Shown piece after piece: positions 35,950 through 46,848 of a DNA stretch of 64,000 bases. The notes below the pieces were generated by a model, which was not told where the DNA came from, did not search any database, and saw nothing but the letters and a program-made list of their open reading frames with translations. The stretch spans positions 2,604,001 to 2,668,000 of the forward strand of contig NZ_CP140155.1 of NCBI RefSeq assembly GCF_034479375.1. The letters are read 5' to 3'. Position 1 is the stretch's first letter. Each line of letters starts with the position of its first letter. This DNA is from Rhodopseudomonas palustris (GTDB lineage Bacteria; Pseudomonadota; Alphaproteobacteria; Rhizobiales; Xanthobacteraceae). The position numbers were made by a program, and so were the translations under genes.

Positions 35950-37743
35950 TTACGCAGCGTCAACTTCAGATCGCGAAGTACGCAAAGCCTTCCCAATCGC
36001 TCGCCTTACGTTCTGCATGGAATCGAAATAATTGTCCGCGGCCATACTCAAACTCTCCGGAGACGAAGCGATCTCCAACGCTTTCTGGTCCCATTCTTTG
36101 TTGATTTGTTTTGCCAACGCATACACAACGGTTCTTCCAACTCGAAGGATCATTGAGTCTTGAGCATGCCGCTGAGCAAGTGAACGCATCACATCGACCT
36201 CATTGGCATCGGCATATTCGATCTCCAGTTGGGCACGCATTTCATCGATCGCTGGATACTTCATGTTGACGAAAAGCTGCCCCGCTTCCATCACATAACG
36301 CGCAGCCCGGCTCTTCAGGCCTTTCTCCTCGATCTCCTCGTCAGTATTCAGAGGAATAATCTCGGGAGCGCGCTCCAAATTTCTGAACATGTCAGCGCGT
36401 TTCGCACCTTCGGGAATCACAGAAAGATCTGTCGGCCTTTGCCTAGATCCAGCCCCTCCCTTCCCCTCAGAACCACCGCCGTTGGGTTCACTTGCAGCGC
36501 CAGCAGCTTGAGCGACATTGATAGCACCGTCGGAAGACACCTTTGGGCTTATCCGACGAACTCGAAGTTGATTTAATAGTCGCTGGAGTTCGTCTCGGAT
36601 TTGCTCGTTATTCTGGCTATCCGGAGCGAACGAGTGAATGAGCTCAATCAACCATTGAGGCCGACTTTCTCTGACAACCTCGGCAAAATCCTTTGCCTGG
36701 AGCCGAGATTGCTCTCCCGTTAGATATTGCAAGAATTGGCGATAAGCCTCAGGGACAACAGGAAACCCCTCAGGCAACTCGACGTGAACTGAAATGTGCT
36801 TCGCACCAAATGGAATTCCAAAAACAGGCGCTTCGAATGTCCATTGGCGTCCCTTGGCAAGATCATACATTTCATTCTTATAGACGACGGCGCAAGTACT
36901 CACGGCGGACGCTATCGCACCACTAATCGATCTATTGTGACCCGTGCTGTTGTACTGCGCATCGTAGAGATAGTGAATCTTGATTCCGCTTGCTAATAGA
37001 ACAGTTTCATTTTTTTCAAAGTGCCTCAGCCTATCCGGAATGGGCTCAAATTGCCTATTTCCATCGAGTTTGTGCGTTCCTTTGAGGAGGGTCACCTTCA
37101 CGCCGTCCGGCAATCGGTAGAACCGATGATAAAGGTACGTCGCTAGCCATTGAGCGTCTTGATCAGGATCGCCGTCGTAGGGGTCTTTCACCGTGTCCTG
37201 AAGTTCTTTGTTTCCCAACAGTAAGACTTCGGTCCAATCCTGATTCAGGGACCGACCTTCTTGCTCCACAAGGTCAGTAACCTCCACAACTTCCACAAAA
37301 GCCCCGGTTTCGTTGTCACGGCGTCGCAGCCGACCGTAGACTCCGTCGCGCTTACATAGAATCACCTCGTGAACGCGACCGCCCTTGCACGATCGGTAGC
37401 GCATCCCCAGTTGATTGGATGGAAGCGACGCCACTTTTGCGCCCATTCCAAAATTTCCGGTGAGGCTTTTCTGCTTTCCTAGAGACGATGCGATATTGCT
37501 GATCTTCTGCAGTTCATGGTCATCCATTCCCAAGCCGGTATTCCAAATTGCCAACTTGTTGCAGCCCCCCCAACTCACGGCACTAATCTCAACGAACCGT
37601 CGGCCATAAGCTGCATGTTGAGCTGCTTCCAACGCATTCATCATTAGTTCGCGCACCATCATCGTCTTTGGACAACGCTCAATGAGACTCGCGACTAGAA
37701 AATCCTCGTCAGCAACCTGCAACGCAGTCACGTCGTTGGCCAT
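35950..37743 (-). CDS. GHKL-ATPase domain protein (Hsp90/MORC-like), probable acquired gene
   Basis: A 597-residue protein. The N-terminal GHKL fold shows the N-box RELMMNALEAA at 31-41 (E32, N36), a G1 motif NTGLGMD at 68-74 in which Asn replaces the usual adenine-binding Asp, and a G2 motif GNFGMGAK at 96-103. A transducer-like region follows to about 370, then a Gly/Ser linker (around 440-460) and a helical C-terminal domain with no motif I recognise. The gene is clearly AT-richer than its neighbours and its opposite frames are short, signs of transfer. GGTGGGGA precedes ATG 37743. Stand-alone GHKL ATPases of this size occur in prokaryotic conflict systems; the function here is unknown. 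Confidence 0.8.
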   Translation of the reverse strand: MANDVTALQVADEDFLVASLIERCPKTMMVRELMMNALEAAQHAAYGRRFVEISAVSWGGCNKLAIWNTGLGMDDHELQKISNIASSLGKQKSLTGNFGMGAKVASLPSNQLGMRYRSCKGGRVHEVILCKRDGVYGRLRRRDNETGAFVEVVEVTDLVEQEGRSLNQDWTEVLLLGNKELQDTVKDPYDGDPDQDAQWLATYLYHRFYRLPDGVKVTLLKGTHKLDGNRQFEPIPDRLRHFEKNETVLLASGIKIHYLYDAQYNSTGHNRSISGAIASAVSTCAVVYKNEMYDLAKGRQWTFEAPVFGIPFGAKHISVHVELPEGFPVVPEAYRQFLQYLTGEQSRLQAKDFAEVVRESRPQWLIELIHSFAPDSQNNEQIRDELQRLLNQLRVRRISPKVSSDGAINVAQAAGAASEPNGGGSEGKGGAGSRQRPTDLSVIPEGAKRADMFRNLERAPEIIPLNTDEEIEEKGLKSRAARYVMEAGQLFVNMKYPAIDEMRAQLEIEYADANEVDVMRSLAQRHAQDSMILRVGRTVVYALAKQINKEWDQKALEIASSPESLSMAADNYFDSMQNVRRAIGKALRTSRSEVDAA

Positions 37744-37881
37744 TCCCCACCTCACAGTTTCAAGCCGCCACCGGTTCTTCCGCACGGCGATCCGATCTCG
37801 ATTCGAACGCGAGCGACTGCATCCTTCTAAGCTCGAATGATACCCACGATACTATTCAAATTGCCAGTCGGTTCACAAAGA

Positions 37882-37908
37882 AAGCCCCGGAGCATCGCTC
37901 CGGGGCTT
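37882..37908 (-). terminator. Strong rho-independent terminator downstream of ahcY
   Basis: AAGCCCCGGAGC and GCTCCGGGGCTT form a perfect 12-bp stem with a 3-base loop. On the minus strand it is followed by TCTTTGTG, and it lies about 130 bp past the ahcY stop. The flanks are T-rich on both strands, so it may work in either direction. Confidence 0.8.
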
Positions 37909-37920
37909 CTTGTTGTCCGA

Positions 37921-37950
37921 TGGATGGCCGGGTCGAGCCCGGCCATGACG
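37921..37950. repeat. Short palindromic repeat (ATGGCCGGG family)
   Basis: ATGGCCGGG and CCCGGCCAT form a 9-bp stem around TCGAG, followed by GACG. It is a single-arm version of the longer repeats at 51518, 60048 and 63884. Confidence 0.65.
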
Positions 37951-38035
37951 CTGTGCGAGAACGACGGCGGCAGCGCCAGGTGAACGCTGCCGGCGACGGC
38001 GGCGGTCGCGCGCAGCGCCCGCCGCCCTTCCCTTC

Positions 38036-39451
<1,416 letters not shown>

Positions 39452-39530
39452 GCGGATGGGTTTCCTGATGTCGGTGTCAGTGGGACTGAGCACTACAAAC
39501 TGATTGGGGCACTTTGAGGCACTGCCTGCT

Positions 39531-39676
39531 CCTTCTCCCCGCGGGCGGGGAGAAGGGTGGGATGAGGGGGCGTCTCCGCGCGCCAGAGCGGCTCGGCCTC
39601 GCGGAGGCGCCCCCTCACCCGGCCCGGCTTCGCTGCGCGATGCCGGGCCGACCTCTCCCCGCAAGCGGGGAGAGGT
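39531..39676. repeat. Compound palindromic repeat between metK and ahcY
   Basis: It contains hairpins CCTTCTCCCCGC/GCGGGGAGAAGG (39531-39556) and ACCTCTCCCCGC/GCGGGGAGAGGT (39651-39675), plus a central pair around GAGGGGGCGTCTCCGCG and CGCGGAGGCGCCCCCTC. The whole unit can fold into one large hairpin. It separates two genes of the SAM cycle and may shape transcription read-through. Confidence 0.8.
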
Positions 39677-39693
39677 TCAGAAGCCGTGGTTGC

Positions 39694-40890
<1,197 letters not shown>

Positions 40891-40949
40891 CACCAACCCC
40901 TTATCCGCCGGACCCCGGCGGCGCTTTCGTGAATGATATCCCTGAAGTG

Positions 40950-42302
40950 TCAGTCGCGACGGCGCGAGATGACGTAGGATTCGTCGTAGAACCAGAGCCC
41001 GCTGTGCTTGCGCAGAACCTCTCTGGTGGCATCGAGATATTGGCCGCCCTGGGTCATTTCCGTTAGTCGATCGTCCTCGATCTGGGCGACATACACCGCC
41101 GCATTCCAGGCCGCAAAGGCAGTCGAATTGCCGATCGACCCGGTGACCTCGTTTGGCAGCGCTTCCATATCATAACGAAAGATCGACCGGCTATCCGCAT
41201 AAGCGTTAAAATTGAGATCTCTACCGGCTGCGCCCAGTTCGTATTTGACCGCGCGCAACAACTCGTGCCGGCCGACCGAAAAAGGATTTTCCTCGGGCCA
41301 GACCGAGCGGACGATTTCCAGCCCCGGATCGTGGCCGTGGGAGTGGATTCCGATCAGCCGGCCGCCCGCCCGCAGCGCCCGCGCCAGCGGCGCAATGATG
41401 CGTTTGGCGCGAAAATTCACGCTGGATTTGGCCCGGTAGGGCTGCGAGGCGATGATCAGGTCGAAATTCGCCTCGGTCCGGCCGGCCCGCGGGATCACCG
41501 AATCGAGCAGGAACCGGTGGTCCTCGCGGTACAGCACGATCGCCACCGGCCGCTCATAGACCGGCATGCCGGAACGCGGCGAGACGCTGGCTCGCCAGTT
41601 TTCCTGCAGAAACGGCGCGAGTTCCGCGATCTGCGCCTCGAATTCGCCGGAGGACGCGCCGCGCAGCGGCACCTCGTGCCAGATCATCCCGGCGGCCGCC
41701 GCCGGCGAGGCCGGCGTCAGCCATGGCGCTTCGGCGTAATACATATTGGTGAGAACAAATACGGTCGCCGGATGCTCGAACAGCCGGTCCGGAACCTTGT
41801 CGAGCGTCAGCCGGACGTCCTCGACGCTGAGCTCCTTGCCGGCGACGTAGAACGGCATGTGCGGAAACCGGTGGTGCATCGCCCGCAGCACCCGCGCCAG
41901 CACGGTGCCGTCACCGCAGCCGGCGTCGAACACCCGCAGCGCCGGGGGGCGCGGATGAATGCTGCCCAGTTCCAGCGCGACGCGGTCGGCGACCACGCGC
42001 TTTTCGCTGCAGGTGTGGACGAACAGCAGATATTTCTGGCGGTTCTCGAAGAAACGGAAATTGCTGCGCGGGTCGCGCCGCTCCGGCGGAACCACCAGCC
42101 CGCGCGGCGGCGGCGCGGTGCCGAGCCCGGCCGCGACGAAGGCCTCGATCCGCTCCAGCGTATCCACGGTGATGCGCTTGCCCTCGCGCAGCCGCTGCAC
42201 CAGCTTGCCGTCATTGACGGCGCGGCGGCCGAACGTGGTCTCGGCCATCCCCGCCTGGCGGCAATAGTCGGAAATCCGGCCGAGGAGCTGGTCGTTCTTC
42301 AT
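40950..42302 (-). CDS. HTH domain fused to a SAM-dependent methyltransferase
   Basis: A 450-residue protein. Residues 1-58 look like a Cro/CI-type helix-turn-helix ([20 protein letters not shown], then [14 protein letters not shown]). From about 85 the chain has a class I methyltransferase fold with motif [17 protein letters not shown] at 123-138, a later [18 protein letters not shown] catalytic segment and [15 protein letters not shown]. It lies 59 bp upstream of metK on the same strand, so it may sense or use SAM while controlling metK. The methyl acceptor is unknown. Confidence 0.75.
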   Translation of the reverse strand: MKNDQLLGRISDYCRQAGMAETTFGRRAVNDGKLVQRLREGKRITVDTLERIEAFVAAGLGTAPPPRGLVVPPERRDPRSNFRFFENRQKYLLFVHTCSEKRVVADRVALELGSIHPRPPALRVFDAGCGDGTVLARVLRAMHHRFPHMPFYVAGKELSVEDVRLTLDKVPDRLFEHPATVFVLTNMYYAEAPWLTPASPAAAAGMIWHEVPLRGASSGEFEAQIAELAPFLQENWRASVSPRSGMPVYERPVAIVLYREDHRFLLDSVIPRAGRTEANFDLIIASQPYRAKSSVNFRAKRIIAPLARALRAGGRLIGIHSHGHDPGLEIVRSVWPEENPFSVGRHELLRAVKYELGAAGRDLNFNAYADSRSIFRYDMEALPNEVTGSIGNSTAFAAWNAAVYVAQIEDDRLTEMTQGGQYLDATREVLRKHSGLWFYDESYVISRRRD

Positions 42303-42476
42303 GATCCGGCGGTGGGCAGATGACTTTCAGGTCAGGGCCGCACCATGGCCTGCCCACTGCCGGAATGCAATATCGGGTCGGTCCGCCGCGAGCCACCCGC
42401 TCAAAGGCCGTCGGCGCAGATCGCCACGATACTGACCGGCCAGCCGCCTTCGACGGGGCGAACCATCCGGCCATTT

Positions 42477-43619
42477 CTATCGCGGCCCCGGCGTGGCCGC
42501 TTCCTTCGGTTTGTCGTCGAGTCCGTAGTCGCCTGGTTCGCCGCCGTTGTTCTTGATGCCCCTGCCGACTTCGGCCCCGAACAAGCTACGGAACTGATCG
42601 TCGTATGTCGCCAGGCTGGTGCGGATCGCGGCGACCCAATGATCACCGCGGTCCCAGGCCTCCATATAGGCGGCGGCCAGATCGTCCGACTGCCGGTTGG
42701 CGATCATCGCCTCCATGATGGATTTGGCCTGAAGGCGATCCTTGGCCGCCTTGTTGGCGGCGTCTTGGTCTTCCCTTCGGCGGGATCCGACGATGAGCTT
42801 ATGCACGGCGTAGCGTTCGGGGGACGGAACGAGAACCGGCACGCCGGCTCCGTGCAGCAGCACGGCCCGAACCGGATGACGGATCAGGAAGTCGAGAAAG
42901 CGCAGCGGGAATGCCGCGGCGCCCCCCAATGCCGGCATCTGGACCGGCTTGCCCGCGATATCGTCCGGACCGCGGTTCGGCGTCAGGAATTCGACCTTGA
43001 AGCTGTTGCGTGAGACGAATTGCGTAGAGCCGCGTCCGTCCATCTGGCCGGGAATTTCGCGGAAGGTTTCGTCGATGCGGCGAAGAACGTCCAGGATCGG
43101 CGGGAGGCTATCGCCGACCGCCACCGAAATCTCATGAAATTGGGCGAAGTCGACGTCGCCGGTCTGCATCGCGATGGCAGCGAGGCGGCGGCCGAGCACG
43201 CCGGGATAGCATTGGTACGCGACGGTCCCGATGAGAACCCCTCGGAGACGGAAGAAGCCGGCCTTCGCCAGTGCCTCGACCACCTGGCCGCTCGTCATCA
43301 GCGGCCGGGGCAAATAGGCTTCGCGCGTCAGCGTTGCGACCAAACGGCGGCGCCCCTTCAGGTCGGCCTTGAGATCCTTGAACGCTTCGACGCGCTTGGT
43401 GATGTCCGGATCGTCGATGGGGCCGACGTATCGCCGTTTCTGTGCGCCAGATTCGGGATTTGGAGTGTCGAAGTACCAGTATTTCCTATTCTTCACCTTC
43501 ACGGCGACGAATCGTCCGGCGGCAGAAAACTCGGACGTGAAGCTGTCGTCCAGGCAGCGCTGGACCAGTTCAGAGTAGAGGGTCTGGTATGAGATATCGA
43601 GCGCTGCGGATACCGCCAT
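42477..43619 (-). CDS. GSU2403-like nucleotidyltransferase-fold protein (AbiEii-related)
   Basis: A 380-residue protein. After an N-terminal alpha region with KNRKYWYFDTPN (43-54) comes a nucleotidyltransferase fold: GVLIGTVAYQCYPGVLG at 127-143 (G-T in place of G-S) and the metal motif TGDVDFAQF at 153-161 (D155, D157). PSPERYAVHKLIVGSRRR matches the C-terminal helix seen in AbiEii/DUF1814 and GSU2403-type proteins. AbiEii proteins are type IV toxins. No antitoxin gene is adjacent, but two strong palindromes lie just upstream. GAGG precedes the ATG. Toxin activity is inferred only. Confidence 0.75.
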   Translation of the reverse strand: MAVSAALDISYQTLYSELVQRCLDDSFTSEFSAAGRFVAVKVKNRKYWYFDTPNPESGAQKRRYVGPIDDPDITKRVEAFKDLKADLKGRRRLVATLTREAYLPRPLMTSGQVVEALAKAGFFRLRGVLIGTVAYQCYPGVLGRRLAAIAMQTGDVDFAQFHEISVAVGDSLPPILDVLRRIDETFREIPGQMDGRGSTQFVSRNSFKVEFLTPNRGPDDIAGKPVQMPALGGAAAFPLRFLDFLIRHPVRAVLLHGAGVPVLVPSPERYAVHKLIVGSRRREDQDAANKAAKDRLQAKSIMEAMIANRQSDDLAAAYMEAWDRGDHWVAAIRTSLATYDDQFRSLFGAEVGRGIKNNGGEPGDYGLDDKPKEAATPGPR

Positions 43620-43628
43620 GGGAACCTC

Positions 43629-43658
43629 GTTATACTATATTCGCGAAAATAATATAAC
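43629..43658. promoter_or_regulatory. Operator-like palindrome, copy 1
   Basis: A 30-bp palindrome beginning GTTATACTATATTCG; its right arm matches the left in 13 of 15 positions. It begins 10 bp before the start codon of the leftward nucleotidyltransferase gene, so a bound protein would block transcription or translation start. Confidence 0.7.
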
Positions 43659-43683
43659 GAGAATAAAGTTCGCAGAGCCCGAA

Positions 43684-43713
43684 GTTATACTAAATTCGCA
43701 AAGATAGTATAAC
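43684..43713. promoter_or_regulatory. Operator-like palindrome, copy 2
   Basis: A second 30-bp palindrome beginning GTTATACTAAATTCG, with the outer 9 bp perfectly symmetric and 12 of 15 arm positions matching. It is 55 bp from copy 1 centre to centre, about five helical turns, which would suit cooperative binding by one regulator. Confidence 0.7.
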
Positions 43714-43811
43714 CCACTGGACTTAATCTCCTGTTATTTTTAAACCGGGGTCGGTCTGCTAAGAGGCACAGATGCCGGCGATCTGCCGGTTCGCAGCCAA
43801 AAGAGCGTGAA

Positions 43812-45122
43812 ATGCGAATAGCGATGATCGGAACCGGCTATGTGGGGCTGGTGTCGGGGGCCTGCTTTGCCGATTTCGGCCACGACGTCATGTGTGTCGA
43901 CAAGGATGCCGACAAGATCGCAGCGCTGCATCGCGGCGAGATCCCGATCTACGAGCCCGGGCTCGACGAGCTGGTGGCGGCCAACGTCAAGGCGGGACGG
44001 CTGGGCTTCACCACCGATCTGACGGCGCCGGTGGGCGAAGCCGACGCGGTATTCATAGCGGTGGGCACGCCGTCGCGGCGCGGCGACGGCCACGCCGATC
44101 TCAGCTACGTCTATGCGGCGGCGCGCGAGATCGCCGCGGCGCTGAAGGGCTTCACCGTCGTCGTCACCAAGTCGACGGTCCCGGTCGGCACCGGCGACGA
44201 GGTCGAGCGGCTGATCCGCGAGACCAATCCGGACGCCGACGCCGCGGTCGCATCCAATCCGGAATTCCTGCGCGAGGGCGCGGCGATCCGCGACTTCAAG
44301 TTCCCCGACCGGATCGTGATCGGCACCTCCGACGAGCGCGCGCGGAAGGTGCTCGGCGAGATCTATCGGCCGCTGTCGCTGAACCAGGGCCCGCTGATGT
44401 ACACCGAGCGGCGCACCGCCGAACTGATCAAATACGCCGCCAACGCGTTTCTGGCGACCAAGATCACCTTCATCAACGAGATGGCGGATCTGGCCGAGAA
44501 GGTCGGCGCCGACGTCCAGGACGTCGCCCGCGGCATCGGCATGGACAACCGCATCGGGCCGAAATTCCTGCACGCCGGCCCCGGCTTCGGCGGCTCGTGC
44601 TTTCCCAAGGACACCCGCGCGCTGGTCAAGATCGGGGCCGATCACGAGGTGCCGCTGCGGATCGTCGAGGCGGTGCTCGCGGTCAACGACAACCGCAAGC
44701 GCGCGATGGCCCGCAAGGTCGCGCACGCGCTCGGCGGCAGCCTGCGCGGCAAGACCGTCGCGGTGCTCGGCCTCACCTTCAAACCCGACACCGACGACAT
44801 GCGCGAGGCGCCGTCGATCCCGCTGGTGACCGGGCTGATGGACATGGGCGCCAAGGTCCGCGCCTTCGACCCGGTCGGCATGGCGCAGGCAAAGGCGGAA
44901 CTGCCGGACATCACCTATTGCGACGACGCCTATGCCTGCGCCGAGGGCGCCGACGCGCTGGTGATCGTCACCGAATGGGTGCAGTTCCGGGCGCTCGATC
45001 TGCCGCGGCTCAAAGCCGCGATGCGGCAGCCGGTGATCGTCGATCTGCGCAACGTCTACCGCGCCGACCAGATGGCCGAGCACGGCTTCGTGTATCACAG
45101 CGTCGGACGCGGCAGCGCGTAG
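43812..45122 (+). CDS. ugd: UDP-glucose 6-dehydrogenase
   Basis: A 436-residue enzyme making UDP-glucuronate. MRIAMIGTGYVGLVSGACFA binds NAD, ASNPEFLREGAA (147-158) is the central motif and GPGFGGSCFPKDT carries the catalytic Cys (C263). Length and three-domain layout are standard. The product would feed the UDP-glucuronate 4-epimerase at 18.2 kb. The next gene, a membrane protein, starts 12 bp downstream and is probably co-transcribed. Confidence 0.97.
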   Translation: MRIAMIGTGYVGLVSGACFADFGHDVMCVDKDADKIAALHRGEIPIYEPGLDELVAANVKAGRLGFTTDLTAPVGEADAVFIAVGTPSRRGDGHADLSYVYAAAREIAAALKGFTVVVTKSTVPVGTGDEVERLIRETNPDADAAVASNPEFLREGAAIRDFKFPDRIVIGTSDERARKVLGEIYRPLSLNQGPLMYTERRTAELIKYAANAFLATKITFINEMADLAEKVGADVQDVARGIGMDNRIGPKFLHAGPGFGGSCFPKDTRALVKIGADHEVPLRIVEAVLAVNDNRKRAMARKVAHALGGSLRGKTVAVLGLTFKPDTDDMREAPSIPLVTGLMDMGAKVRAFDPVGMAQAKAELPDITYCDDAYACAEGADALVIVTEWVQFRALDLPRLKAAMRQPVIVDLRNVYRADQMAEHGFVYHSVGRGSA

Positions 45123-45134
45123 CGGAGACAGGCC

Positions 45135-46838
45135 GTGCGGGCGCGTCCGAGCGGCGTCGATGTCCGGCCGGGCGGCTTCGCGGGCGCCTCAGGGATGAAC
45201 GCGATCCGCCTCGCCCTCGCCGGCGGCGCGTTCTGGCTGGTCGGCGCGATGGTGTTCTTTCGCCAGAGCTGGGCGTCGCGCCTCGACGTCGTCACAGGCG
45301 ATCTCGGCGATGGCCGGCTGATCACCTTCCTACACGAGCATCTGTACGACTGGCTGCGCGGCGCGGCCGCATTCCGCTCGCCCGATTACTTCCACCCGCA
45401 GCGCCTGACGCTCGGCTTCACCGATTCGTTTCTGCTCGACGTCCTGCCGTATTCGCTGTTTCGCAGCCTCGGCGCCGACGCCTATCTGGCCATGCTGCTG
45501 CTGGACGTGTCGCTGTCGCTGATGTGCTTCGCCGCGGCGGCCGTGGTGCTGCTGCGCTATTTCCGGGTCACCCCGCTGATCGCCTTCGCCGCCGCCCTCC
45601 TGATCACCTTCCCGAACAATCTGTTCTTCAAGGCCAGCATCGGCCATCTGAATTTCTTCGGCCTGTACTGGGTGCCGGTGATCGGCCTGCTCGCGCTGTG
45701 GGCGTTCGACGGATTTCCCCGGCCGACCCGATGGTCCTATCTGCGCGGCTTCGTCGCCGGGCTGCTCTATGCGCTGCTGTTCAGCAGCGCCTACTACGTG
45801 GCGTGGCTGTTCGCACTCACCTTGCTGATCGCGGCGATCTGCGCCGGCGTCATCGCGCTGCGCCGCGGCGCGATTGCGATCGATCGGCGCGGCGGCGTTG
45901 CGCTGGCCGGGCTATCGGCGGTCGCAGCCGCGGGTTTCGTGATCGGCCTGTCTTCATTCGTCTATATCTACGGACCGGTGCTGGCGATCTTCCCCGGCCG
46001 TTCGTTCGCCGACTACCTCGCCTTCGCCCCGCACCCGATCGACCTTCTCAACGTCTCCCGTCACAACCTGATGTGGGGCAGCCTGGTGCGGGAGATGGTC
46101 GGCCCCGTCGTCAGCGACGACGGCGAACGCGGGCTGGCGGTGACGCCGATCCTGCTGCTGGCCTTCGTCGGCTTCTCGACCGGCCTGCTCCGCCGCGACC
46201 CGGCCGCGGCCGCCTCGCGACCTCGCTGGGAGGCGCTGTTCGTCTGGGCGAGCCTCGGCGTCTTCGTGCTGAGCTGGCTCCTGACCGTGCAGGTCGGCGG
46301 CACCAGCGCGTTCGCGCTGCTGTACAAGACCATTCCCGGCGCAGTGGCGATCCGCACCGGCGGCCGGATTCAGCTTCTGGTCAATCTCTGGGTGGTCTGC
46401 GGCCTCGCGCTCGCGCTCGACCGCTGGATCGCCGCGGCCAGGCCGGATGCGCGCCTCAAGCGGGTGGTGCCGGCCGGCTTGCTGCTGGCGCTGTGCGCGG
46501 CCGAGCAGCTCAACCGCAATCGCAGCGTGCTGACCCGCAGCGGCCAGCGGGCGCTGCTGGCGTCGATGCCGCCCGCACCGGCGGACTGCCGGTCGTTCTT
46601 CATCGATCGCCCCACCGACCTCCGCCTGTTCCAGTTCGACGCGCTCGCGATCGCGCAGGCCACCGGCCTGCCCACGCTCAACGGCTCGTCCGGCGTGTTT
46701 CCGCCGGACTGGGGCTTCTGGAATTACGACGCCGGCTATCTGCCGGCGGTGCAGCGCTGGATCGACGCCCACCGGCTGACGGGCGTCTGCAGCTACGACC
46801 AGACCGACCGGCGCTGGCGCGTGCGCGTGCGCGACTGA
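45135..46838 (+). CDS. Polytopic membrane protein, probable GT-C-like glycosyltransferase
   Basis: A 567-residue protein with about 10-12 membrane helices spread through the first 450 residues and a soluble C-terminal part (about 460-567). An early loop carries TGDLGDGRLITFLHEHLYDW; acidic residues in the first periplasmic loop are typical of GT-C sugar transferases that use lipid-linked donors. I cannot place it in a named family. GTG 45135 is chosen for its GGAG 7 bp upstream; ATG 45195 is the alternative. The 12-bp gap to ugd suggests glucuronate-linked glycan work. Confidence 0.65.
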   Translation: MRARPSGVDVRPGGFAGASGMNAIRLALAGGAFWLVGAMVFFRQSWASRLDVVTGDLGDGRLITFLHEHLYDWLRGAAAFRSPDYFHPQRLTLGFTDSFLLDVLPYSLFRSLGADAYLAMLLLDVSLSLMCFAAAAVVLLRYFRVTPLIAFAAALLITFPNNLFFKASIGHLNFFGLYWVPVIGLLALWAFDGFPRPTRWSYLRGFVAGLLYALLFSSAYYVAWLFALTLLIAAICAGVIALRRGAIAIDRRGGVALAGLSAVAAAGFVIGLSSFVYIYGPVLAIFPGRSFADYLAFAPHPIDLLNVSRHNLMWGSLVREMVGPVVSDDGERGLAVTPILLLAFVGFSTGLLRRDPAAAASRPRWEALFVWASLGVFVLSWLLTVQVGGTSAFALLYKTIPGAVAIRTGGRIQLLVNLWVVCGLALALDRWIAAARPDARLKRVVPAGLLLALCAAEQLNRNRSVLTRSGQRALLASMPPAPADCRSFFIDRPTDLRLFQFDALAIAQATGLPTLNGSSGVFPPDWGFWNYDAGYLPAVQRWIDAHRLTGVCSYDQTDRRWRVRVRD

Positions 46839-46848
46839 GCGCGGGCGC

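Noticed and set aside
37790..37820. TTCGAA-containing stretch resembling a tRNA T-arm, possibly an attachment site for the acquired region
   Set aside because: The flanking 5-bp stem does not pair properly and no acceptor end or anticodon arm is found.
40891..40949. SAM or SAH riboswitch upstream of metK
   Set aside because: The leader is only 59 bp and does not show the conserved core of SAM-II or SAM/SAH aptamers; a GC-rich hairpin alone is not enough.
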